Part shown: piece by piece, positions 54,268-64,000 of the stretch
How positions within the stretch are numbered: position 1 is the first letter of the stretch
Layout: each line of letters begins with the position of its first letter
NCBI GenBank assembly: GCA_023052935.1
Contig: CM041292.1
Location: forward strand, 149,224,939-149,288,938
DNA length: 64,000 bases
Direction of reading: 5' to 3'
Origin: Piezodorus guildinii
Taxonomy: Eukaryota; Arthropoda; Insecta; Hemiptera; Pentatomidae
Notes under the pieces: model-generated
Told to the model about the DNA's origin: nothing
What the model saw: the letters and a program-made list of their open reading frames with translations, nothing else
The model's database searches: none
Made by a program: the position numbers and the translations under genes

Positions 54268-57178
54268 TATGTCGTCTTCCTACCATCAGTGTTTTTCCCC
54301 CATCCCGTTTCCTATGACCAGTATCCTAAATATCTGCCATGTCAACTCCCAATCCTTATCAGCTCATTATGATGAATTTCTTCAATACTTTACCCAGAAC
54401 TTTTACCATATAATTGCAGTATCAGAAACTTGGCTAAAACCCTACATTCCCTCCTCTTCTATTTCCTTACCCGACCACTCCTTCTTATGTCATGACCGTT
54501 TAGGCCGCACTGGCGGAGGCGTCGGTCTCTATGTACATAATAGCCTAAAATCCCGTATCCTAGATGTCTCAACCCCATCCGATCATCCTCATATTGAATT
54601 TATTATCCTTGAAATTATTTTAACAATCATCCTCTCTTATTTGCAGTAGTGTATCGCCCTCCTTTAGTTCCGTTTGATGCTCCTTTTGAAACCACCCTCT
54701 ACAATTACGTTCCTCTCTATAACAATATTATAATCTCTGGCGACCTCAACACCAATATCCTTTCCAACTCCAATGACAAACTGTACCTCGAAAATCTCTT
54801 CTTTTCCCTTAATCTTTTCATTGTACCTTTCTCATCCACCCATCATACTCGTTCAGATACCTGGCTTGACCTTCATGTAATTGATTCAGCACATAGCCTC
54901 CTCTCTTTATCTCAATTAGCAGTCCCATTCTTATCCTGTCATGACCTAATACATATATCATACAATATCCAAACTCCAGCAATCCTACCTACAACTAGAA
55001 TTTTCCGTAATATCAACTCCCTTACTCATGAAATCATTCAATCCGATCTTGAAGTCCTAAAGTGGGACGATATATATTCATGTACCTCTATAGATTCAAT
55101 GGTCGATATCCTCACCTCTAACCTTATCAGTATCCTTGACAAACATGCTCCCCTCAAAACCAGCACCTTCCGCCACCGCCCTGCTCCTTGGATGAGTCCA
55201 GAAATAAAAGACTTACAAAAGAGGCGTGAGGCTGCCCGTAGACGCTTTAGACGTACTAGACTGACGGAAGACTATCAAGCATTCAGGGCACTCCACAATC
55301 TGACTCAGTCAACCATCAGACAAGCAAAATCTAACTACTTTCACGAAACTCTCCTCTGCTCCCGATTCAAAATCAAAATGGCAACTCCTTCGCCAACTAT
55401 CTCTTTGCAAATCTCTTCCTTACCATCATATCAAGCCTCACCAGATGAATTAAATATATATTTTTCATCTTTCTCCTCTGGTAATCATTCTCCACATTCT
55501 TCCGACTTTTCTTCAGTTACCTCATTTAATCCAGATAATTTTTATTTTTCCGATATCACACCAACTGACCTTATCTCCTCTTTAATGAAATCCCATACCA
55601 ACTCCATTGGATTTGATGGAATACCCGTTAAATTATTAAAATTATTCCTTCCCGAAATCCTACCAGTTCTTCTATTCATATATAATTTTTACCTCCAAAA
55701 TTCTATATTTCCATCTACTTGGAAAAAAGCAATAGTCCATCCTATAAATAAAACCTCTAATCCTACATTCCCTAAAGACCATCGCCCAATTTCTATTCTA
55801 TCTAACCTTTCCAAGCCCTTAGAAAGAATAGTTCAATCTCAATTATCTAATTTCCTTGAAAAGTCTAATCTTCTTGATCCTCTCCAATCCGGTTTTCGAC
55901 CTGGCTTTTCCACACAATCCGCTCTCCTCAAAATAACCAGCGACATACATACTGCTATGGATGAAAAGAAACTGACTGTACTAATACTTCTAGACTTTTC
56001 AAAAGCTTTTGACTCTACGGACCACTCCATTCTTCTCTCCAAACTACAATCACTATCCTTTTCCAACAGCACTATTCGTTGGTTTCACTCATTTCTCTCT
56101 GGTAGAACCCAAGCTGTCACCATTCCTAATCATCCTCTATCTTCCTTTTTTGCCCTTTCTGCAGGTGTGGCCCAAGGTTCAAGTATATCTCCTCTCCTTT
56201 TTAACTCCTACATCAATGGCCTTCCCACTCTATCCATCATTGTTCTCACCATTTGTACGCTGATGATTTCCAGATCTACCTATCCTTCTCCCCCTCTGAG
56301 ACACTAGCAGCGTTTTCGAAGATTCAGGAGGATCTGGATAGAATCAGCGCCTGGGGAAATCTGAATGAACTTAAGCTAAATGCCATGAAGACGCAAGCAA
56401 TAGTAATAGGTTCAAATTTCCTTATCAAATCTAATACCAACTTTCCAACTCTAATCCTTAATAATTACCCAATTACGTTCAGTTCCACGGTCAAAAACCT
56501 AGGTATCACTATCGACCAATCCCTCTCCTGGAAACCCCATATTGCCCAAATCTCCTGAAGAACAATCAGTACTCTTAAATTTTTCCATCGCTCCCATCAT
56601 CTTCTTCCCCTATCCACTCGTAAGCTCCTCGTATCCTCACTCATTTTCCCCCACTTTGACTATTGTTGTGTGGTGTATGACGGCCTCCCTGCTGTGCTTG
56701 GACATTTTCTTAAGATTTGTCTTCGGTACCTCTGGGAGGTGCCATGTTACCCACTTATACAGTGAATTAAAGTGGCTCCTCCCCTCAACCCGCAGACAAT
56801 ATTTCCTTGGATCATACCTCTACTAAACTATTAACTCCAAGCATCCTTCCTACATCCACAGTCTCCTTAAATTTAAATCCTCAATCCACTGTCTTGAAAC
56901 TAGATCGCGACATTCTGACCTTTACCTTCCTACCCACAGAGCCAAAACTTTTGATCGTTCTTTATTGTTCGCTCTACCACACTCTGGAATTCTCTACCAA
57001 TCCATATCCGCCATGCTGCCTCTTTATCCTCATTCAAATTCCAACTTTTCCTATACCTTCTGTCATCCCAAACAGACGATCAGCAAACGTGATATGTCAA
57101 TTCTATCTAGAAATCTACATTGAATGGATGAAGATTACTGTCTACCGCCCAAATTTTAATTTGCTTTTGTTTAAATAA
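54268..57178 (+). pseudogene. Non-LTR ORF2 (endonuclease-reverse transcriptase), broken
   Basis: The first piece (to 54649) carries NICHVNSQSLSAHYDEF, VSETWLKP with the Glu, and TGGGVGLYVHN. The second piece (54649-56307) continues in another frame with VYRPPLVPFD, IISGDLNTNI and CHDLIHISY, then RT blocks DHRPISILSNLSKPLERI, QSGFRPGFSTQSALL, LLDFSKAFDSTDHSIL and GVAQGSSISPLLF. The catalytic YADD lies in the third frame (56254-56265), followed by the thumb (NLGITIDQSLSWKPH). At least three frame breaks make it inactive. Confidence 0.82.
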
Positions 57179-57209
57179 AATTTTATTTTCTCAGAAGATA
57201 AAGTTTAGA

Positions 57210-57213
<4 letters not shown>

Positions 57214-57246
<33 letters not shown>
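57214..57246. repeat. (TA)n microsatellite and T run
   Basis: Alternating AT followed by a T run in the 3' UTR of the element above. Confidence 0.85.
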
Positions 57247-57261
<15 letters not shown>

Positions 57262-57430
57262 ATTAGTTTCTATTTTATTTCTTATGTATAGTATTTTTCC
57301 TCATTGTAAATAATTGTAATTGTAATATAATCATTGTAAATAATAATTAATCATGTTTTTTTGTCTGTTGTCAGACATATTGTATATTCAAATTGTACAT
57401 ACTGTTATTCTTATGGGACCTAGTCCCAGA

Positions 57431-58009
57431 ATATAATTTTTTTTCTATTCTATTCTACAATAACCCCCGACTGCAGATGCTAGAAATACCAATTTTGCTT
57501 TGTTTTTTATACTATTTCAATTATCTTTACAGAAGTATCTATTTTTGTTTATTTATTTTATTCTAAAAGTTTGATTTGTAAATATGTACATATTTTATTA
57601 CCTCAATTTATTATGTTAGTATAGCTTTTGTTGTTTCAATGACCACAATGTTCCGTCATCAAATCTGTACTTTATTTTTATTCTTTTAGATCTTTAGTAC
57701 CAGGATAATAAAATCTTTTTTCATTTCAAATTACTGTGAATAATCTTTAATTCGGCATTAGTGGACATGAAAAAAAGGGAGGTATAAATGGGTGTCTAAC
57801 AATAATAATGGCTAAGGGTCATTTAAATTTGTAATAAATACATGGATGATAATAATATTGTCAAATATGTCCTCACTCAAATCAATGATCGAGCAAAAAA
57901 AAAAAAAAAATTGTATAAAAAAAATTTATTTCAGCTTTAGTTTCACTCACCCCAACATATTCTTGACCAAAAAATGGTCTTCTTAATGGTGGAATATTTC
58001 CATTGAGAT
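57431..58009. other. AT-rich intergenic sequence
   Basis: No frame, repeat or RNA motif recognised. Confidence 0.6.
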
Positions 58010-58257
58010 TCACCTTCTCAAGGCCTCAATTTGATAATCATAATCTTCTTCAACTTTATTTCTGAACTTCATATTTAATGAGAAACATTTCTTAGGTTTT
58101 TTTGGAACCTCAGCAACAAAGTTACGCATCCAGTCCAGATAGGGACAGACAAACATATATGTATGAACAAGAGTGCTGGAACCACAATCCATGTCACTTG
58201 GCCCAGTATAGTTGATCTTTTCTATATACACTTGATGAGCAACACCGACCACTTCAT
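58010..58257 (-). CDS. Terminal exon, possible S1 serine protease homologue
   Basis: Open stretch of 82 codons to a TGA at 58010-58012, preceded by a good acceptor (TTTTTTTAG at 58258-58266), with intron phase 1. It encodes EVVGVAHQVYIEK, PSDMDCGSSTLVHTYMFVCP, YLDWMRNF and a charged tail. The order GV-x-H/S, Cys, then V-T-hydrophobic-YLDW matches the end of trypsin-fold proteases (GVVS...C...VYT.V..Y..WI). The family tie is an inference, since the exon with the active Ser is not seen nearby. It is not a transposon sequence I recognise. Upstream exons would lie at higher coordinates and were not found. Confidence 0.45.
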
Positions 58258-59114
58258 CTAAAAAAACAATTATTATAAAACTAAAATTTAAAAATTATAA
58301 CCGTTCTATAACAAAAACAATGTGACTCATTTCAATAAAAAGAAACAGTTTATTCAACAACATAATATAAGAAATAATTTATTCAACAGCTGTGCTATGA
58401 TACTTTAAGCATAATTATAAGGTAGAGTAAATAAATAAGAAGATCGGAATAAATAATTGTAATGCATTTTGCTAAAGCAAACAAATAATTATTAATATGT
58501 AAATGAATAATAATATCCAATTTGCTGATTATCGAGAAAGGTAGCAGTGATCAATCTCAGAAATTTAGTAAATATTTTTTTGATCAAAACTATTCCCAGC
58601 ACCTGGGGCTTCTAGGAAGCTCCTACCTACTCAACCTGCTTGATTGAAATCGATAGTCTCAAATCAAAGGGTTTGGTCCATGATAAATGCTTTCCTCTAC
58701 TCCATTCTTCCAAATGATACAATCTCGTCATACCTTGCAGATCCATCCATGTCAATGCATTACACCATTATCCAATGATGATGCTCATGTGGATATTTGT
58801 ATCAACTGTTTCCAGTATTAGTTGTATTTTTGTTAGGAACAAGGTCCAGAGAGGATAGATAAGTTCCGGAAACAAATAGGGATTAAGAAAGTTGATCTTC
58901 TGTTATGGTTTGAGCTTCAGCTTACTAATTATTCAGATTACTAGAGAATTTGGTCATGGTGATGGTCTCCACATTCAATATCACATCTCCCGAGAAAATG
59001 CACTATAAATATTTCATGACATCTCCTAGCTGTACTATTTTATAGCACTTCTAGACTCAATTGACAGCTTCATTAACTGCAACACTTCTCTACCCACTGT
59101 GACATCCACCCTTC
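58258..59114. other. AT-rich sequence without recognised gene
   Basis: Would be intron of the - strand gene ending at 58010 if that gene is real. No exon-like frame seen. Confidence 0.5.
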
Positions 59115-60726
59115 TCTGGATTTAGAGTCTTTATTAAGCATTACTTCTTGGCTAGACAACCACGGCTTTAGAATATCTGTCCCCAAATCTCAGGCGATAC
59201 TATTTACAAGAAAGCGAAATTTTACTGTCGAAAACATTAAAATCAAGGGGGAAGAAATACCATATCGGACAAGTGTAAAATATCTCGGTGTAATTTTAGA
59301 CCGCTCTCTTAGGTGGACTTCTCATATTAAACAAGTTAGGTCAAATTGTTTCCAGGCTTTAAATGTTTTAAAAATTGCTAATAATTATAACTGGGGAGCG
59401 GACAGAATCAGCTTAATCCGATTATATTTGACTCTTATACGTCCCAAATTGGAATATGCTTGTACAGCATACGTCTCCGTGAGCAAAAGAATGCTAGAGA
59501 TGCTTGAGCCGGTTCAAAACACAGCTCTTCGCATAGCCACGGGCGCTTTCCGCTCAAATCCCACCGCAAGTCTTGAAGTTGAAGCTGGTGTAATGCCTCT
59601 GAGTATACGGAGACAGATTCTAGACTCAGCGTATTACGTTAAAGTTCTATCTCGACCAAATCACCTATTAAATAATTTGTTCGGCCAGTCAGAAATGAAC
59701 CAACAAATTAACCAATTGAAACTTTCACTACCAGAAAGATGCTCTGTACACAGATCCAAACTTGACCTTCATTCCTTACCGACGCCTCTGGTCTTTCGAC
59801 TATTGCAATCAGAACCGTGGCTACATTCAGTACCTAAAACACACCGTATGAACTACAAAAGGGGCAAAGATATAATCAGCCAATTAGAACAGAAATTGCA
59901 ATTTCAGCGGAAACATAGCGGGTGGACCTATATTTATACTGATGGATCCAAAACAACAGGTGGAGTGGGCTCTGCTGTAATCTCGGAGGGCGTAAAAATG
60001 TATTCGTTACCACCTTTTTGTTCATCATATCACGCTGAGTTGCTTGCAATAAATCGCGCGGTGCATGATTACATTAGCAGCACAGGGAACGCATTTATCT
60101 GCACAGATTCCAAGTCGGCTCTTAAGGCTTTTAACAAATACATTTTCTGTGGACCCACTTGTGGTAGATACATTAACACAATTAAAGGCATTGGAGAGGG
60201 TTGGTAGTAAATAGAATTTATATGGCTACCTGGTCACTGTGGCATAAAAGGAAATGAGCTAGCTGATACCAAAGCGAAATTAGCTGTAACAGAAGGTCTG
60301 TTTGTTCCGGGTGCATCAACGCGGGAAGTAATCGCCCTCATAAAAGAAAAGGCCACAGAACATTGGCAAAAAGTATGGTTTTTTATGAGGTAGAATAAAC
60401 TTAGAGTAGTCGAGCCTTCAGTGAAACCCAATCGAGCAGACCTACGTCTGTGCAGGAAGGAGGAAGTGGTACTGGCTCGACTGAGGATGGGCCACACAAG
60501 GCTGACCCACGGCTACCTGATGGCGAGGGGATCACTGCCTCAATGTACCTCCTGTGGGGTTCTCCTCACAGTACCACATATACTGTCGGATTGCTTTTCC
60601 TTCGAAGATGAGCGAAGAGGGATTGGTATGGAGAATGATATTGGGACAATATTACAAAATACCCAGGAGTCAGCCACCAAACTGATGAATTATCTAAAAG
60701 AAACATCAATATTTTCCAAAATTTAA
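59115..60726 (+). pseudogene. ORF2 thumb, RNase H and C-terminal zinc region
   Basis: The frame is open from about 59119 to 60207: VKYLGVILDRSLRWTSHI, LIRPKLEYACTAYVS, then RNase H with YTDGSKTTGGVG (Asp), YHAELLAINRA (Glu) and CTDSKSALKAF (Asp). Two stops in a row (60205-60210) precede WLPGHCGIKGNELADTKAK (His, Asp). Another break at about 60393 leads to 60421-60726 with a Cys/His cluster (CTSCGVLLTVPHILSDC). RNase H residues are complete, so only stops and a shift inactivate it. Confidence 0.82.
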
Positions 60727-61165
60727 AAAAAAAAAAAATTCCTGTTTTTTATTTTTAATATTTTATATATATATTTTTTTATTTATTATTATTTTTTTTA
60801 ATTTATTTTATTCTTTTCTTATATGTAGTCATCTTATATAATTGTTTGTATTTAACTTAAAATATTATATCTGTATTATGTATGTTTTAGTGTATTATGT
60901 ATTTTATTTTATTATGTCTTTTGTGATTAGTATATTTGTATGTATTATTTTCGTATTGTATGTATTATTTCGTATATTATGTATAATGTTTGTATTGTAT
61001 TTTATTATTTATCATGTATGTATTTTTATTAGTATATATGTATGTATTATTAGTATATATGTATGTATTATTACTTTTATTATATTGTATCTGCATTATT
61101 AGCTTAGGGCTAAAATAACCTCTATGGTTGAAAAGCCATTATGTTACAAATAAATAAATAAATCG
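59115..61165 (+). mobile_element. I-clade non-LTR element, 5'-truncated, with RNase H
   Basis: Carries the C-terminal half of ORF2 and an AT-rich 3' UTR ending in GTTACAAATAAATAAATAAA, a TAAA-repeat tail typical of I-clade elements. The 5' border is near 59115. Confidence 0.75.
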
Positions 61166-63179
61166 CCTCTTTAGCCATGACAAACTATAATAAAAAACTT
61201 AACATTATTGATCGAAGTGAGAAAATTAGACAGAATAGAAATTAGAAAAGTATAAGTCAGCTAAGATTTTCTCAAAAACAACTTTAACAATTTTGATTTA
61301 ACTCTCTATATTGATGTAACAATTTTATCAGTTTTAATATCATGTAGGTTTTATTCTGGTTGATTTTTTTTTTTTTTTTTTTTTCCAGACCTGAGAATAT
61401 ATAGTGTCACAGCTGACAAAAACTAGGGTTGGAACAAACCCTCGCTCTGATTAAACCATCTGATATTTTAATTAAAATTAACATAAAATAAGGGAGGTTA
61501 CAAAACATTGGTTTTATGTGTAATTGATTATATATGTAATTATATTTGTCTAGTTCAGTTAATGTTATATGTTTATTCTGTTAGTTTTGTTTTGTTTTAT
61601 TATTGAATATTGAACAAGTAGAGGTAAGATTATTTCTGATATTTAGTTTTTTTTGTTTATAGTAAACGTTATAAATTTAATGTATTATAAAATTGTATTG
61701 TAACCTTTTAGGTTCAATTACCTGAAGTTGTTTTGTAAATAAAGAAGTTTCAAGTCAAAAATAGTTACTACTCACTCCCCCTCCACTGAACTAGCACTTA
61801 TAAAAATAAATCATTACAGAACGTAGATAGAGACATTATAATAGATGTATAATAAACCATTGGGAAGCAAAAGATTTTAGAAAAAATATTATCTTATCCA
61901 CAAGGTTGTAAAAGATAATGGACATTGATAAAAGATGGATAAAACAAACTGAATGTTGTACATAATTATATAACAGATTATTTAATAAAATACATGTTTC
62001 TATAAAAACTCAATGAAATTAATTCGTTGACCTTTTTTCATCTCTAACTGTATTTAAAAATTCTTAAATTAATTTTAACATTGAAGTTAAGTGAAAATCA
62101 TGTTATGAATACCAGATTTATTAATTAAAAAAAATAAAATAAGAATTGTACACTGTTGTCTGATTATTCTACTTGTTTGGCTGTTTTTGACAATGAGTAA
62201 TCATAATCATAGATGTATCAAAGTTATAAATATTTCAGCAAAATAATAATTTTTTTTTCAAGTATAATAGATACTGAAGTCTGGTCTATAAGGACATTTT
62301 TGTGACTTGAATATCACACAAATTTTACTTTAAACAAAATAATAATAATGTAGACAATATGGCAGTTGGGAAAAATAATATATGAATACTACTAAAGAAA
62401 AAATAGATTCTCCAAACTAATGGAATTATCTTTCACGAGAATTTTGGATATAAAAAAACAAAAACAAAGAATAAATAAAAGCAGTATTTTAGGTGATAGT
62501 CATCCTTTTGGGTTTTGTGCCCCAGCATTTCTATTCCACTCCTAGTTAAGATCTTACCTTTCAAGGGCATATACAAGATTTTCATCAGGGGATGTCAAGT
62601 AAGTCGAAAATTGTTAGGCAAAGCCAAGTGGGTAATATAACTTGATTATTTAAAACATTGTTTATCTATATTTTTAAAAGCAAGTTGCCATTCACTCACT
62701 TATGAGGTTATCGCAATATCTCAAACATGACAATAGTTGTGAAGGGGAAATTTTTCATGGTTTTTGTCCTCACTGTCTATATGCACAATAATGCTAGATT
62801 TGAATTTTTCCTTGACATGGTTAAAAAAAAAAATTCTAAAACCTTTTAAAAAATTGTTTTCAAACAAATGAAAAACTTTACATTTCGTGAAAAATTATAA
62901 GGACCTATTTGAAAGATAATCAAATTTTTAACCACCCAGAAGCAAAATCATCTTGATCAGACAAGTACGAACAAAAAACTAAATTTATAATATAAATATT
63001 CAAGCGATTTGGCCTTTGTATCCTTGTTTTGAGTGTAAGTTTCCTAGGAAACCTTCAATCTATTGGATTTTTAAATTGATTTTAAATTACTAACAAATAT
63101 TTTGCTAATAGAAAATAGAGGACTTATTTTTTTACTTTGGGTTCTGCAACACATCATGTACCAAAACTTTACATATTTC
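61166..63179. other. Very AT-rich sequence, no gene recognised
   Basis: Contains a 24-nt T run at about 61368-61384 followed by CCAGACCTG and scattered low-complexity tracts. No frame with protein-like composition was seen. Confidence 0.6.
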
Positions 63180-63520
63180 TAAAAGTCAGTGCTCCCTATC
63201 CCTGCAGGCTTCCTCCCTCATATCCTCCCACATTTTTCAACCTTTCTCGTTTTTGGCTCTTCTCCAGGCAGTAACTATGCAGCCTAAGTGGCTAATGTGT
63301 CTTGTCCATCCTCAGGATATGATTGTCCACATCAGTCTTTCTTTGTGTTTTCATTGAGGATACTCAAATCTATTTTTCTTATTTCCACATTTGGAATTTT
63401 TGTAACCTGCATATGCCACAGGCTCTTCTCCAAAAGTGCATCTCCAGTGCCAATAATTTCTTTTTAGATGAATTTAGCACTTTGCGCCATACAACATGGT
63501 CAATACTAGGAAGGAGTAGT
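63180..63520 (-). pseudogene. Reverse transcriptase C-terminal relic
   Basis: On the - strand, SKKKLLALEMHFWRRACGIC followed later by DNHILRMDKTH resembles the LE-MRF-RR and R-W-GHV-RM blocks near the end of RTE-like polymerases. Heavily decayed. Confidence 0.45.
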
Positions 63521-63529
63521 GTATTTTTT

Positions 63530-64000
63530 CCCCATAGAGTAACGAATAAACTCCGCCATAGCTGGTCCTAAGCCCTGGTTGAAAAAGGAGAAGGATTGGA
63601 CCTTTTCAAGGTTCATAAAAAAAAAAGAAAAAAACGTGCTGGTGAGGTACACCAACCTAGTCAGGAAACACCTATGGGAAGGAAATCCCCTAACCAAAAA
63701 ACCATGATGACGGGCAGTGTCACCATTACTTCTTTGGAGCCGAAAACAGTAGTTGGCAGGGTCCTTGAAGAGTGTCGTCAGGCTGAGTAGACATACTACC
63801 GAATGGCTGATGAACTGCGGAGGGCTCTACCCCTTTGAAAAAGGGCTGCTGAAGTCGGATACATCAGACCTAAAGGTGCAAATATACTCTTGTATCCAAT
63901 TGATGACAAGACAAACGTGGTGTTACGCATTTTCTTCCCAAATATGGCAATTATGATTGGACGAAATAGATTGATACGAGATGCATCTCTTGCAGAATCC
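63530..64000 (+). other. GC-richer segment with broken frames, unidentified
   Basis: Protein-like pieces occur in different frames: VHKKKRKKRAGEVHQPSQE (63608), SVTITSLEPKTVVGRVLEEC (63715), YYRMADELRRAL after a TAG (63791), and DDKTNVVLRIFFPNMA near the end. This suggests a decayed coding repeat that continues past the window. I cannot name it. Confidence 0.35.

Larger units (their letters stand above)
53525..57430 (+). mobile_element. CR1/jockey-superfamily non-LTR element, near full length
   Basis: Holds an ORF1 remnant (53536-53938), ORF2 (54268-57178) and a 3' UTR with two small hairpins (TGTCTGTTGTCAGACA and TGGGACCTAGTCCCA near 57361-57424). Such hairpins are common recognition features of LINE 3' ends. 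Sequence relatedness of its RT to the copies at 20490 and 51660 shows a common family. Confidence 0.78.

Noticed and set aside
60842..61102. 86-codon ORF rich in Ile, Tyr, Val
   Set aside because: Low-complexity TGTATTATTT-type DNA in a retroelement 3' UTR.

Overview
This window is nuclear DNA from an insect, most likely a hemipteran and possibly a planthopper. The evidence is a set of insect-type odorant receptor genes (7tm_6 family) with GT-AG introns, very AT-rich intergenic DNA, and a dense, layered load of arthropod-type transposons (jockey, I/Nimb, RTE and CR1-like non-LTR elements, copia and gypsy LTR elements, Tc1, mariner, piggyBac-like, tRNA-derived SINE). The species name is inference.

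The host content is a tandem odorant receptor (OR) array on the + strand. Unit 1 (about 1-22700) is a pseudogene: four C-terminal exons are visible at 900-999, 8994-9098, 10726-10880 and 10965-11021. A one-base deletion breaks exon 4, and no first exon is present. Unit 2 (about 33000-38050) is an intact five-exon gene of 436 codons plus stop. Unit 3 (about 41550-53500) is an intact-looking five-exon gene of 431 codons plus stop with a 6-codon in-frame deletion in a membrane segment. All three share splice sites, phases, a poly(A) signal just after the stop, and much intron and flank sequence. Units 1 and 3 also share transposon copies in their 3' flanks, so those insertions predate the unit duplication.

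The rest is transposons. 1189-8678 is a piggyBac-like TTAA insertion in an OR intron. Its body is a giant palindrome whose arms are arrays of a 112-bp repeat, and it was later invaded by a Tc1 element and another terminal-inverted-repeat element. 11222-13851 holds a MITE and a long-TIR element with a decayed nuclease-like gene. 13948-18513 is a nearly full-length but broken jockey element. 18723-19040 is a partial tandem dimer carrying a well-formed hammerhead ribozyme motif. 20500-22740 holds non-LTR fragments. 22771-22955 is a 50-bp A run joined to an 18S rRNA fragment. 23560-26128 is a copia relic, itself hit by a 147-bp RTE tail. 26130-27440 is an RTE 5' part. 28130-32880 is an I/Nimb element with an in-frame loss of the reverse transcriptase core. 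38060-41430 holds LTR and non-LTR fragments.

Unit 3 introns contain a mariner relic and a 1.2-kb LTR element with an internal deletion. Downstream lie an LTR with a primer-binding site, a tRNA-SINE, and two CR1/jockey-like copies (51660-53500 and 53525-57430). After 57430 there is one probable host exon on the - strand (58010-58257, perhaps the last exon of an S1 serine protease homologue), an I-clade element with RNase H (59115-61165), and a long AT-rich stretch with RT remnants up to the end.

The most unusual items are the palindromic minisatellite element, the hammerhead-bearing tandem repeat, the near-identical 120-bp tract between two otherwise diverged OR genes (a gene conversion candidate), and several precise insertions confirmed by empty sites in sister OR units.
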